64,000 bases of DNA from Paenibacillus sp. RC67 (GTDB taxonomy: Bacteria; Bacillota; Bacilli; Paenibacillales; NBRC-103111), in contig NZ_CP125098.1 of the NCBI RefSeq assembly GCF_030020805.1, positions 3,433,501 through 3,497,500 of the forward strand, written 5' to 3'. Under the pieces are notes generated by a model, which saw only the letters and a list, made by a program, of their open reading frames with translations, was not told the origin of the DNA and did no database searches. The translations under genes and the position numbers were made by a program. This document shows, piece by piece, positions 20,007 to 28,187 of this stretch. Position 1 is the stretch's first letter, and every line of letters begins with the position of its first letter.

Positions 20007-21073
20007 GATTGCCTTCCGAACGTTTATATGCGGAGGAACTAGAGGCGCTAAAGGAATTGGACCAGGATGTGAGACCTGCCGGCTGGCAGCTTTCGCCAAA
20101 AGCGGTGCTTACCTTTCTGACAGGGGGCAGCGTTAAAGGCGTTACTATTACACCCAAGTATATTGGTAATAAACGATTGGTCGAGATGGCTATCGCTACC
20201 CTGTTAACGGACCGCGCACTGCTGCTGATAGGCGAACCGGGAACGGCGAAATCGTGGCTATCCGAAAATTTGACGGCGGCAATCCATGGCGATTCCGGTA
20301 AAGTAATTCAAGGCACCGCAGGGACAAGCGAGGAACATATCCGTTATTCCTGGAATTACGCTATGTTATTGGCACAAGGGCCATCCGATCAAGCAATTAT
20401 CAAAAGTCCTATTTTTCGAGCTATGGAAACAGGTGGCATCGCCCGGTTTGAAGAAATTTCACGTTGTGCATCGGAGGTACAGGATGCTTTAATCTCCATA
20501 TTGTCCGAGAAGACGATCTCGATTCCCGAGCTTGGACGCGAAGTGTCGGCTTCAAGAGGCTTCTCCGTTATTGCAACGGCAAATACACGGGACCGTGGAG
20601 TGAATGAGATGTCTGCCGCCCTTAAGCGGCGCTTCAATATTATTGTGTTACCTGCACCTTCAGACATTGAGACAGAAGTCGAGATTGTCCGTAAACGGGT
20701 GGGCGAAATCTCTGCAAGCTACGAGCTGCGTGCATCGCTTCCAGAGGAAGAAGCAGTGCGTAAAGTTGTGACGATATTCCGTGAGCTGCGCAGCGGGATG
20801 ACGTTGGATGGAAAGGAGAAGGTAAAGGGGCCGAGCGGCGTTATATCAACAGCGGAAGCGATATCTCTTCTCACCGGGAGCATGGCGCTTGCTGGGAGCT
20901 TTGGAAGTGGACAGATCAGTGAAGAGGATATCGCGGCAGGTTTGCAAGGCGCCATTGTGAAGGATGAAGAAAAAGATCGTCTTGTATGGAAAGAATATTT
21001 GGAAAATGTGATGAAAAAGCGGGGAGCGACATGGCGAAATCTGTACTACGCGTGCTCGGAGATGAACAACTGA
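19976..21073 (+). CDS. MoxR-family AAA+ ATPase (YehL-like)
   Basis: The 365-residue protein is a complete AAA+ ATPase: Walker A GEPGTAKS at residues 86-93, Walker B region GGIARFEEI near 153-161, sensor 1 in ATANTRDRG (Asn near 203) and an arginine pair in ALKRRFN near 218. MoxR-type ATPases act as chaperone-like remodellers together with VWA-domain partners, and one is encoded two genes downstream. ATG 19976 has AGGGACAGGG just upstream, inside the end of the HEAT gene. The gene order with SWIM, DUF5682-like and VWA genes matches the YehL subfamily context. Confidence 0.9.
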   Translation: MGMDQKQDVVRLPSERLYAEELEALKELDQDVRPAGWQLSPKAVLTFLTGGSVKGVTITPKYIGNKRLVEMAIATLLTDRALLLIGEPGTAKSWLSENLTAAIHGDSGKVIQGTAGTSEEHIRYSWNYAMLLAQGPSDQAIIKSPIFRAMETGGIARFEEISRCASEVQDALISILSEKTISIPELGREVSASRGFSVIATANTRDRGVNEMSAALKRRFNIIVLPAPSDIETEVEIVRKRVGEISASYELRASLPEEEAVRKVVTIFRELRSGMTLDGKEKVKGPSGVISTAEAISLLTGSMALAGSFGSGQISEEDIAAGLQGAIVKDEEKDRLVWKEYLENVMKKRGATWRNLYYACSEMNN

Positions 21074-23433
21074 ACCATAATCAAGGGTTTCATGTTTTCG
21101 GTATAAGGCATCTATCTCCTGCCGGCGCCTTTCACTTACTTACTTTTCTTGATGAGGTTAAGCCAACGGCTGTGTTGATAGAAGGGCCGAGCGATGCTTC
21201 TGCCTTTATTTCTGAAGTAACTTCACGCGGCGTTGTACCTCCCATTGCGATTCTTGCCTATACGGATCAGCTTCCGGTTCGGACATTGTTATATCCGTAT
21301 GCGGAGTATTCGCCGGAATATCAGGCTTTTAAGTGGGCTAACCGCAACGGAGCCTGGGCGACCTTCATCGATTTGCCTACCGAGCAGGCTTTGGCTTTGC
21401 ATGAGACGAAACGAACCGGAGGTTTTTCGGGGAAAGTTGTGACGGAGGGAGAAGAACCGGCTCAAGAAATCCGTCAACCAGGGGATTCTGATGACTATCA
21501 AACCTATCTCCATCAGCAGAGAAAGCTTTATGAGCAATTAACCGAGTTATCCGGGGAACCCGATTACGAAGCTTATTGGGAGCGTCATTTCGAGCATCGC
21601 TTGGAGGAGGGGGCATACCGATCCGGGATTCACCGATTCTCTGAACAAATGAGGGAGCTGACGGAGGATCAAGAGTGGCAGTATGCCCCTCATGATGCGG
21701 CCTATAATGAAATACGTGAGTCGTATATGCGACGCAGTATTCAGAAAGCGATTCTGGCGGGTCACGATCCGGAGAGAATCGTCGTTGTGACTGGAGCGCA
21801 TCATTCTTCTGCGATGGATTTCCGTCTACCGATTATGTCGGATAAGGAATTCAAAGCGCTTCCCAGGGTGAGAACGAAGCTCACATTAATGCCCTATTCA
21901 TACTATAAACTATCCACACATTCCGGCTACGGAGCAGGAAATCAAGCCCCTGCTTATTTTGAATTGTTCTGGCAGTGTCTGCAAGCAAGGGATCTTAGTA
22001 GATTGCCGGCGCTATATTTCTCACAGGTTGCCGCCCATTTGCGTGCTCACGGAACGTTCCGCTCAACTGCATCGCTGATTGAAGCCGTCCGTTTGGCTGA
22101 GGCACTCGCAACCCTGCATGACGGTAGTCATCCAACATGGAGGGATTTGCAAGATGCGGCCATCGTGTGCTTAGGCTACGGGGAGATGTCCACGATCTCT
22201 GAGGCGCTGGCAAGGACAAACGTAGGCACGGCCATCGGTCGCCTTCCGGAAGGAGTCAGCCAGACACCGGTTCAGGATGATTTAAATAGAGAACTGAAGC
22301 GGCTTAAGCTGGAAAAGTATAGAACACCAGTCGCTGCGACGTTAGAACTCGACTTGCGAGAAAATCGCAGGGTGAAATCAGAGGAAGCGACGTATTTGGA
22401 TTTGAACCGTTCCGTGCTGCTCCACCGTTTGGAACTGTTAGGCATTGACTTTGCTAAGAAGCAGCGAGTTCAGCAGAATTCGGCTACATGGGCTGAGAAT
22501 TGGACTCTTCGCTGGACGCCGGAAGCGGAGATTCAAGCGGTAGAGTCTACGTTGAAAGGTGAGACCATAGAGCTGGTTGCAGCATTCTTGCTCAAAGAGA
22601 GACTAGACGCATGCACGGATATCGCTGAAGCTTCACGGATCATTCGTATTGCCTGTGAGTGTGCGCTCATGCCGCTTATGGAGCAGGCTAAAGAAGCGCT
22701 ACAGGGGCTGGCGGTGGAGGCTGGGAGCTTTGAGCAGATTGCTTCCTCCGCATACGAGCTGTCTGTACTGATTGGCTACGGTTCGATTCGCCGCATCGAG
22801 ACGGCTGCACTTGTGCCGTTGCTCAGGCAGCTGTTCCTGCGGGGTGCGCTGCTGCTGCCGACCGCTTCTGCCTGCAACGATGATGCCGCTCATGGCATAG
22901 CAGGCGCAATTCAACAGCTCCACGGCATTGCTCAAGATCACTTTGAAGAAGTTGACGATGTACTTTGGCAAAGTAAACTACAAGAACTGGCCTCTCGTGA
23001 CGATCGCAATGCTAAGTTGTCTGGCTTTGCCTTTGCCATCCTATTGGAGCAAAGCAAGCTTCAAGAGGAACAAGTTGCACAGGAAGTGTCTCGTCGATTA
23101 TCGCCTGGCATACCGGTTGATCTAGGGGCGGGCTGGTTTGAAGGGTTATCCATGCGTAACCGCTATGCACTGCTGTCCCGAGCTGTGCTCTGGAAGCAGC
23201 TCGATATGTATATTAGGTTGCTGGATCCGCAAGCCTTTAAGCGATCACTCGTATTCCTTCGCCGAGCATTCGGAGCTTTCGAGTCAAGGGAGAAGGCCGC
23301 AGTCGCAGAGATGATGGGCGATCTATGGGGCTTGGATGCCAATGCAGTGGGTGCGACCTTGCAGAAGCCGCTGAGCGAGGAAGAGAAGGAGATGCTGTAT
23401 GAGCTTAACGATTATGATTTTGGAGATTTGTAG
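21031..23433 (+). CDS. DUF5682-family protein (YehM-like)
   Basis: The 800-residue protein starts at ATG 21031, inside the end of the AAA+ gene (43-base overlap), behind CGGGGAG; the open frame from 20986 is longer but lacks that site. The N-terminal part has motifs FGIRHLSPAGA, TAVLIEGPSDA and VVTGAHHSSAM. By their spacing these resemble the active-site histidine and glutamate motifs of TraB/ChaN/EreA-like proteins, but this is inference. The C-terminal half is helical. It is the large non-ATPase component of this operon type; its reaction is unknown. Confidence 0.8.
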   Translation: MAKSVLRVLGDEQLNHNQGFHVFGIRHLSPAGAFHLLTFLDEVKPTAVLIEGPSDASAFISEVTSRGVVPPIAILAYTDQLPVRTLLYPYAEYSPEYQAFKWANRNGAWATFIDLPTEQALALHETKRTGGFSGKVVTEGEEPAQEIRQPGDSDDYQTYLHQQRKLYEQLTELSGEPDYEAYWERHFEHRLEEGAYRSGIHRFSEQMRELTEDQEWQYAPHDAAYNEIRESYMRRSIQKAILAGHDPERIVVVTGAHHSSAMDFRLPIMSDKEFKALPRVRTKLTLMPYSYYKLSTHSGYGAGNQAPAYFELFWQCLQARDLSRLPALYFSQVAAHLRAHGTFRSTASLIEAVRLAEALATLHDGSHPTWRDLQDAAIVCLGYGEMSTISEALARTNVGTAIGRLPEGVSQTPVQDDLNRELKRLKLEKYRTPVAATLELDLRENRRVKSEEATYLDLNRSVLLHRLELLGIDFAKKQRVQQNSATWAENWTLRWTPEAEIQAVESTLKGETIELVAAFLLKERLDACTDIAEASRIIRIACECALMPLMEQAKEALQGLAVEAGSFEQIASSAYELSVLIGYGSIRRIETAALVPLLRQLFLRGALLLPTASACNDDAAHGIAGAIQQLHGIAQDHFEEVDDVLWQSKLQELASRDDRNAKLSGFAFAILLEQSKLQEEQVAQEVSRRLSPGIPVDLGAGWFEGLSMRNRYALLSRAVLWKQLDMYIRLLDPQAFKRSLVFLRRAFGAFESREKAAVAEMMGDLWGLDANAVGATLQKPLSEEEKEMLYELNDYDFGDL

Positions 23434-23436
23434 CCT

Positions 23437-24645
23437 ATGATAAACAATGAGACAATCGATCACGAACAATTGAAACGGTGGCGACTCATCCTTGGCGCAG
23501 AATCCGAAGAAAAGCTGCAATCATTTGGTTCGGGCACCAGCCTGCTTGATGATGAAACTGCTTTGATGGATGAAGCCCTAGCGGCTATTTATGATGATAC
23601 TTATGGCAATGATATAGGCCCTGTCGGGGGAAATCCCCGCAAACAGGCCGGGCTAGGACCGTCAGCTCCCAAGCTGGCAAAATGGCTGGGTGATATCCGT
23701 ACCTTTTTTCCGCCGGACATTGTCTCGGTCATACAAGCAGATGCTATTGAGCGCAAAGGTCTGAAACAGCTGCTGTTCGAACCTGAGCTGCTGGCTCAGG
23801 TTAAGCCGGATATTCAGATGGTAGCAACCTTGATGGCTCTCAAAGGGAAAATACCGGAGAAAACAAAGGAAACGGCAAGGCAATTGGTTAAGGCTGTAGT
23901 TGATGAAATTGTGCAGCGGTTGTCTCATGATTTGCAACGGGCAGTAACTGGAGCCCTTAATCGGCGGCGGCATTCGCCGCTGCCTTCCGCTACTGGTTTG
24001 GATTGGAACACAACAATCCGCAAAAACCTGCGGCACTATGATCAGGAACGCAATCTGCTCATTCCAGAGAAGGTCTATTTCTTCGATCGCGCCCGGCGGA
24101 GCAAGGAATGGACCGTCATTCTGGATATTGACCAGAGCGGTTCAATGGCTGGATCTGTCATATATGCGTCCATTATCGGATCGATCTTTGCCAGCATGCC
24201 AGCGCTGGATACTCATGTCATTGCTTTCGATACAGAGGTTGTCGATTTAAGCGAGCAGTGTGCTAACGATCCGGTAGATATGCTATTTGGTATTCAGCTA
24301 GGGGGCGGTACAGACATTAACAAGTCGATTGCTTATTGTGAGCCGTTTATCACAGAACCGAAGAAAACAATGTTTATTCTTGTTTCTGATCTGTATGAGG
24401 GAGGCAATCGTTCTGAAATGATCCGCAGACTAGTCGATATGCATCAGTCTGGGGTCAAAACGATTTGTCTGCTAGCTCTGTCCGATGAGGGACTGCCGTC
24501 TTACGATGATGCAGTAGCCAAGAAGTTAGCCCAATATGGCATCCCCTGCTTCGGATGCTCACCAGAAAAGCTGCCTGAGTTGATTGAAGGAGCCCTTAAA
24601 GGCGTTGACCTTTTGGCGCTATCTGATCGTGTTAAGCAAGGATAA
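23437..24645 (+). CDS. VWA-domain protein, MoxR partner (YehP-like)
   Basis: The 402-residue protein has a helical N-terminal half and a C-terminal von Willebrand A domain with a complete metal site: DQSGS at 232-236, Thr near 292 in GGGTDIN and Asp near 318 in LVSDLYEGG. No membrane segment or signal is seen, so it is cytoplasmic. It starts three bases after the preceding stop. VWA proteins of this type are the usual partners of MoxR ATPases, recruiting substrates through the metal site. A terminator follows, so it is the last gene of the operon. Confidence 0.88.
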   Translation: MINNETIDHEQLKRWRLILGAESEEKLQSFGSGTSLLDDETALMDEALAAIYDDTYGNDIGPVGGNPRKQAGLGPSAPKLAKWLGDIRTFFPPDIVSVIQADAIERKGLKQLLFEPELLAQVKPDIQMVATLMALKGKIPEKTKETARQLVKAVVDEIVQRLSHDLQRAVTGALNRRRHSPLPSATGLDWNTTIRKNLRHYDQERNLLIPEKVYFFDRARRSKEWTVILDIDQSGSMAGSVIYASIIGSIFASMPALDTHVIAFDTEVVDLSEQCANDPVDMLFGIQLGGGTDINKSIAYCEPFITEPKKTMFILVSDLYEGGNRSEMIRRLVDMHQSGVKTICLLALSDEGLPSYDDAVAKKLAQYGIPCFGCSPEKLPELIEGALKGVDLLALSDRVKQG

Positions 24646-24686
24646 AAAAGAATGTCAATAACCATGGCATCAAAACCGATATGACA

Positions 24687-24724
24687 ATAAGTGCTGATTT
24701 GCAGGAATGCATATTAGCACTTAT
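24687..24724 (+). terminator. Terminator after the MoxR-VWA operon
   Basis: ATAAGTGCTgAT pairs with ATtAGCACTTAT and is followed by ATTTATTAT. Confidence 0.65.
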
Positions 24725-24734
24725 ATTTATTATA

Positions 24735-24798
24735 TAGTCAATTGACTTGACTATATCCAAAGTGGTGATATGATAGAAGTAGTCAAATGAATTGACTA
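24735..24798 (+). promoter_or_regulatory. Promoter with two identical MarR-type operators
   Basis: TAGTCAA-N5-TTGACTA occurs at 24735-24753 and again at 24780-24798. The promoter TTGACT (24747-24752), 16 bases, TATGAT (24769-24774) has its -35 element inside the first copy, and the second copy covers the early transcribed region. This is a classic repressor arrangement, most likely for the MarR protein encoded downstream. Confidence 0.7.
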
Positions 24799-24824
24799 TA
24801 ATCATGCTAGTTGGAGGTTTATTT

Positions 24825-25262
24825 ATGACTATTGATAAAAATATGGAGATTGTACGCGCTTTTATTCAGAAATTCTGGATCGAAGGGAACCATGATTATT
24901 TGGAGCAATACCTGACGAAAGATTACGTTGATCATGCGTATGTTCCGAGTAATGTGCAGGGGCTTAAGAATATGGCTCTCGTTCTTCATACAGCTTTTCC
25001 GGATCAAATGACAACGGAGGAGAGTATTGTTGCTCAAGATGATCGTGTTATTGTAAGGCTGAGAATGACAGGGACTCATCAAGGGAATTTTAGAGGGACA
25101 GAAGCTACCCAAAATAGGGTCGATGTAAAACTATACCGAGAATACCGGCTTCATAATGATAAGATTGCTGAACACTGGGCACTATTCGACACCGCCTCGT
25201 TATTTCGCCAAATTGGAGCTGAGCTTCATCAGCAACCTGCCTGCCAAATAAAAAATAAATAG
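24825..25262 (+). CDS. SnoaL-like/ester cyclase family protein
   Basis: This 145-residue protein has the NTF2-like alpha+beta fold of the SnoaL/ester cyclase family (EIVRAFIQKFWIEGNHDYLEQYL, later TGTHQGNFRG and EHWALFDTASLFRQIG). ATG 24825 follows TTGGAGG; the open frame from 24792 is longer. Members bind small hydrophobic molecules and only some are enzymes. The gene lies directly behind the double operator and before the marR gene, so it is probably induced by a ligand of that repressor. Confidence 0.8.
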   Translation: MTIDKNMEIVRAFIQKFWIEGNHDYLEQYLTKDYVDHAYVPSNVQGLKNMALVLHTAFPDQMTTEESIVAQDDRVIVRLRMTGTHQGNFRGTEATQNRVDVKLYREYRLHNDKIAEHWALFDTASLFRQIGAELHQQPACQIKNK

Positions 25263-25273
25263 TGAAATCATAC

Positions 25274-25314
25274 AACTAGGCTGCCCTGATAAAGGGTGGC
25301 CTTAGTTATTTTTA
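25274..25314 (+). terminator. Terminator after the SnoaL-like gene
   Basis: AACTAGGC pairs with GCCTTAGTT around an inner CCCT/AGGG stem and is followed by ATTTTTAT. Confidence 0.75.
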
Positions 25315-25374
25315 TGAATCATGGTAGAATAAGATAAGTAGATTAGGCATGATGAAGTAGGGGGAAACAAATCA

Positions 25375-25845
25375 ATGGCTGAAGAAGAGGCAGTGGGATA
25401 CGAACTTATGATTCTCTTTGCAACTGCATTTCGCTTAGCAGTTGAAGAGTTACATGATGAATTAGCGAAAATAGGGTTTGACGACGTGAGGCCTTCTCAT
25501 GGGTTTATCTTTCAGAAAATTTCCCATGGTGGTGCTACCGGTAATGAAATAGCCGATCACCTAGGAATTACAAAACAGGCGGCTAGCCTGTCGATCGATT
25601 ATTTAGAAGAGCACGGTTATGTGAGCAGGAAGCCCCATCCAAATGACCGAAGGGGGAAGCTTGTTGTTTTGACAGAACGAGGCTGGGAATGTATCCGGGC
25701 TACGGAAACCATTTTTACATCTATCGAAAAGCGTTGGGGAAAAGCCTTAGGAGATGAAAAAATGCAAGGGCTTCGTTTGGATATGACAGATTTAGTTCAT
25801 ACCTTTCCCAACGCCAAACCGGGCGTATTTCGACCTGTTTGGTAG
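25375..25845 (+). CDS. MarR-family transcriptional regulator
   Basis: The 156-residue protein has the MarR winged helix: recognition region GNEIADHLGITKQAASLSIDYLEEHGYV and wing RKPHPNDRRGKLVVLTERG. ATG 25375 follows TAGGGGGAAAC. It is separated from the SnoaL-like gene by a terminator, so it has its own promoter. The paired inverted repeats upstream of that gene are its probable binding sites. MarR proteins usually release DNA on binding phenolic or oxidative-stress ligands. Confidence 0.88.
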   Translation: MAEEEAVGYELMILFATAFRLAVEELHDELAKIGFDDVRPSHGFIFQKISHGGATGNEIADHLGITKQAASLSIDYLEEHGYVSRKPHPNDRRGKLVVLTERGWECIRATETIFTSIEKRWGKALGDEKMQGLRLDMTDLVHTFPNAKPGVFRPVW

Positions 25846-25896
25846 TTTAACTGAAACCTTGAGAGCAATAGGCTGAAAAAAATGAGTGCTTAGGGA

Positions 25897-25930
25897 AGAG
25901 GAGCTTGCGCCAGGCGCGGTTCCTTTTTTT
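25897..25930 (+). terminator. Terminator after marR-like gene
   Basis: GCGCC pairs with GGCGC inside an outer GAGGA/TTCCT stem, followed by seven T residues. Confidence 0.65.
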
Positions 25931-26032
25931 ATGACTGAGATATCCATCCAATCGAAATAACGTATTTTTAAAATAATACCTTTGTTAATACTTTAATCCT
26001 TTTTACGTATTAACTAGTGTGAGACTCATAAA

Positions 26033-26052
26033 AACAAATTGCGCAATTTGTT
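26033..26052. promoter_or_regulatory. 20-bp perfect palindrome before ECF sigma gene
   Basis: AACAAATTGCGCAATTTGTT is its own reverse complement over 20 bases. It ends 42 bases before the sigma-factor start, where a dimeric repressor could act. No T-run follows, so it is not a terminator. Confidence 0.5.
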
Positions 26053-26094
26053 AAATGGTTAATTTTCATCAAGAAATGAAGGGAGGGGAAGCCG

Positions 26095-26676
26095 TTGGAG
26101 GTTGCCCGTACGAACACAGGGATCTACCAAAACGAACAAAGTGATATCCAGAATGGGATTCTGTCGACAGAGATGTTTGCTCAAATATTTGATACTTACT
26201 ATAAACGAGTTTATAAATATATTTGCTATCGAATCAACAACCATTATGCAGCGGAAGACATTTGCAGTCATGTATTCGAAGTAGTCATTTCTAAATACTA
26301 TAGTTTCTCACCAGAGAAATCGAACTTTGAGGTGTGGTTGTTTGCTATTGCGAGAAACTCCGTGACAGATTACTTCCGTTCACAGAAACATAGAGCTGAT
26401 TTTTCACTGAACTCCATTTTGAATATGGTCTTATCCAAGCCCTCTCCGGAAGAAATTGTGATTCGAGATGACAATAATAGAGCGTTATTTACGGCACTCG
26501 CCAAACTAAGTGATAAAGAACGTAATATCATTGCCATGAAATATGCAGCGGGCTTGAAGAACTCAGAAATTGCAGATCTGCTAGGCGTAAGTGGTTCCAA
26601 TATTGGGGTCGTTCTTTACAGGATCTTGAAAAAACTGCATAAGGAACTAGATTTGGAGGAGATCAACCATGTCTAA
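26095..26676 (+). CDS. ECF-type RNA polymerase sigma factor
   Basis: The 193-residue protein has sigma region 2 (FDTYYKRVYKYICYRINNHYAAEDICSHVF in part, then FEVWLFAIARNSVTDYFRS) and region 4 (LSDKERNIIAMKYAAGLKN with SEIADLLGVSGSNIGVVLYR). The TTG start at 26095 follows GGGAGGGGAAG. The next gene overlaps it by 8 bases and encodes a membrane protein likely to be its anti-sigma factor. No second copy of the upstream palindrome was found in this window. Confidence 0.87.
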   Translation: MEVARTNTGIYQNEQSDIQNGILSTEMFAQIFDTYYKRVYKYICYRINNHYAAEDICSHVFEVVISKYYSFSPEKSNFEVWLFAIARNSVTDYFRSQKHRADFSLNSILNMVLSKPSPEEIVIRDDNNRALFTALAKLSDKERNIIAMKYAAGLKNSEIADLLGVSGSNIGVVLYRILKKLHKELDLEEINHV

Positions 26677-27412
26677 AAAATATGATTTAAAACCATTTCG
26701 TGAGGTAACAGATTTACTCAACGATGTAGAAGTAGATGATGCCTTCAAAAAAGAGCAAATGTTCAATCGTTTAAAATTTAAAATGGAAACCGGAGCAATC
26801 CAAACTAATTATACAAAAAAGGATGATATCTATATGAGAAAAAATAAGTGGAAATCCGTTGCTGTAACTGCATTGGCTGTTGTTTGTGTAGGTGGTGTAT
26901 TCTCGACGACATCGTATGCACATGAAATGCTTGATTCTATAATGGCACGGTTTCAAGTTGGGAATATGCAGATTACGCAGTACAAAGAGCTGCCTAATGT
27001 TGAGGTGAAAAGTACGGATGTCCAACAACGGGTTCAAATAGAAACACCTAAAAAGATGACAGTGAAAGAAGCACGTTCCGCAATGGGAGTTGATTTTCCA
27101 ACGCCAACTTGGATGTCTGATTACAAATTCGTAAATTGTGTAGCTCAAGGTGATCATATGGTTGAAGTTCAATATCAGAAAGATGGAGATTTCATTTCGT
27201 TGTTGATTTCGAAAGGTGTGGAAAACGGTATTAGTACCCAAGATGAGGTCAAGAAAGAGACTATCGGAGGAACTACGGTTTACTTTGCTAACGGAATTGT
27301 AATTTGGGAGCATGCCGGTTTCACCTACGAGATGTATCAAATGGCAAAAGAAGACTTTGATACCCAAGCTCTCGGTAAAATTATCTCCTCATTATCAACG
27401 AAAAATAATTAA
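26669..27412 (+). CDS. Putative anti-sigma factor with DUF4367-like domain
   Basis: The 247-residue protein has a cytoplasmic N-terminus of about 60 residues, one membrane segment at about 66-85 (KSVAVTALAVVCVGGVFS) and an extracellular domain of about 150 residues resembling DUF4367 (MTVKEARSAMGVDFPTPTWM, later GGTTVYFANGIVIWEHAGF). The 8-base overlap with the ECF sigma gene and the one-pass layout argue for an anti-sigma role. No zinc-binding HxxxCxxC motif of the ZAS type is seen. Confidence 0.75.
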   Translation: MSKKYDLKPFREVTDLLNDVEVDDAFKKEQMFNRLKFKMETGAIQTNYTKKDDIYMRKNKWKSVAVTALAVVCVGGVFSTTSYAHEMLDSIMARFQVGNMQITQYKELPNVEVKSTDVQQRVQIETPKKMTVKEARSAMGVDFPTPTWMSDYKFVNCVAQGDHMVEVQYQKDGDFISLLISKGVENGISTQDEVKKETIGGTTVYFANGIVIWEHAGFTYEMYQMAKEDFDTQALGKIISSLSTKNN

Positions 27413-27448
27413 GAACATAAGCAGGTATATGGTACTTGAAAGAAAAAT

Positions 27449-27496
27449 AATAGCGAGTGATTCGGACACATTCTCCGTTCACTTGCTATTTTTTTG
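27449..27496 (+). terminator. Terminator after the sigma/anti-sigma operon
   Basis: AATAGCgAGTGA pairs with TCACTtGCTATT and is followed by TTTTTTG. Confidence 0.8.
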
Positions 27497-27662
27497 TTTA
27501 CTGTAGTTAAGAGGTTCGGTTTTGAAAAAAATGTCGAAACATAGTAAAGTATAATCATAGAAAATGGAGGAAAACGAACTATTCTTGTATTATCATGAAG
27601 TGTAAGTTAAACTTTTAATATCTTTGAATGATACCTAGATTATGGTAGAGGGGGCGAGGGAC

Positions 27663-28142
27663 TTGAAGACAAATAAGCTTATACCAGAAAGCATAATGAG
27701 ATCGAGGCTTGGACAAGCATTAATGACTTTAGGTATAACAGCAGCGCTGCTTCAACCCTTTACCACAGTAGAAGCAGGTGTGTTGGACCGGGTAAAAGAT
27801 ATGTACCAGCTGCCTGAGCATGTTGAAAGTATTCAAAAAGAATTTGATGCAACCAAACAGCAGTTGGAAGAACAACGGAATAAGCTCGTCGAATCCGTAC
27901 AGCAGTCGAGGGAAGCTATAGATCTGCTGAATATACAAAATAAGCAGCTCCTGGAACAGAATGAAGCTTTACAGACCCGAATTCAAATGATGGAACAAAC
28001 ATCGTTGGATAAAAAAGCACAAAACCGTAAAATAACTATGATTGCTGTGACGGTAATCTTCCTCATCATAGGTTATTTTTTAATAGGCCGCTTGATACGT
28101 ATCATGGTTTGGAGACGGCAAAATAGCAATCTTAGACAGTAA
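27663..28142 (+). CDS. Membrane protein with coiled coil, function unknown
   Basis: I do not recognise the family. The 159-residue protein has an N-terminal signal-like segment (LGQALMTLGITAALLQPF, ending near VEA), a coiled-coil stretch at about 45-115 rich in Glu, Gln and Leu (KEFDATKQQLEEQRNKL) and a C-terminal membrane segment (TMIAVTVIFLIIGYFLIGRL). TTG 27663 behind GGGGGCGAGGG is preferred to ATG 27642. The coiled coil is probably outside the cell and the short C-terminal tail inside. It precedes an AIM24-family gene and may act with it. Confidence 0.6.
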   Translation: MKTNKLIPESIMRSRLGQALMTLGITAALLQPFTTVEAGVLDRVKDMYQLPEHVESIQKEFDATKQQLEEQRNKLVESVQQSREAIDLLNIQNKQLLEQNEALQTRIQMMEQTSLDKKAQNRKITMIAVTVIFLIIGYFLIGRLIRIMVWRRQNSNLRQ

Positions 28143-28187
28143 TATTGCAAGCGGCCATACATGGTCGGCTTAGGGGGGGCATACTTT

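Noticed and set aside
26771..27367. A 198-codon reverse-strand frame
   Set aside because: It is antisense to the anti-sigma gene and unusually rich in Cys, His and Phe.
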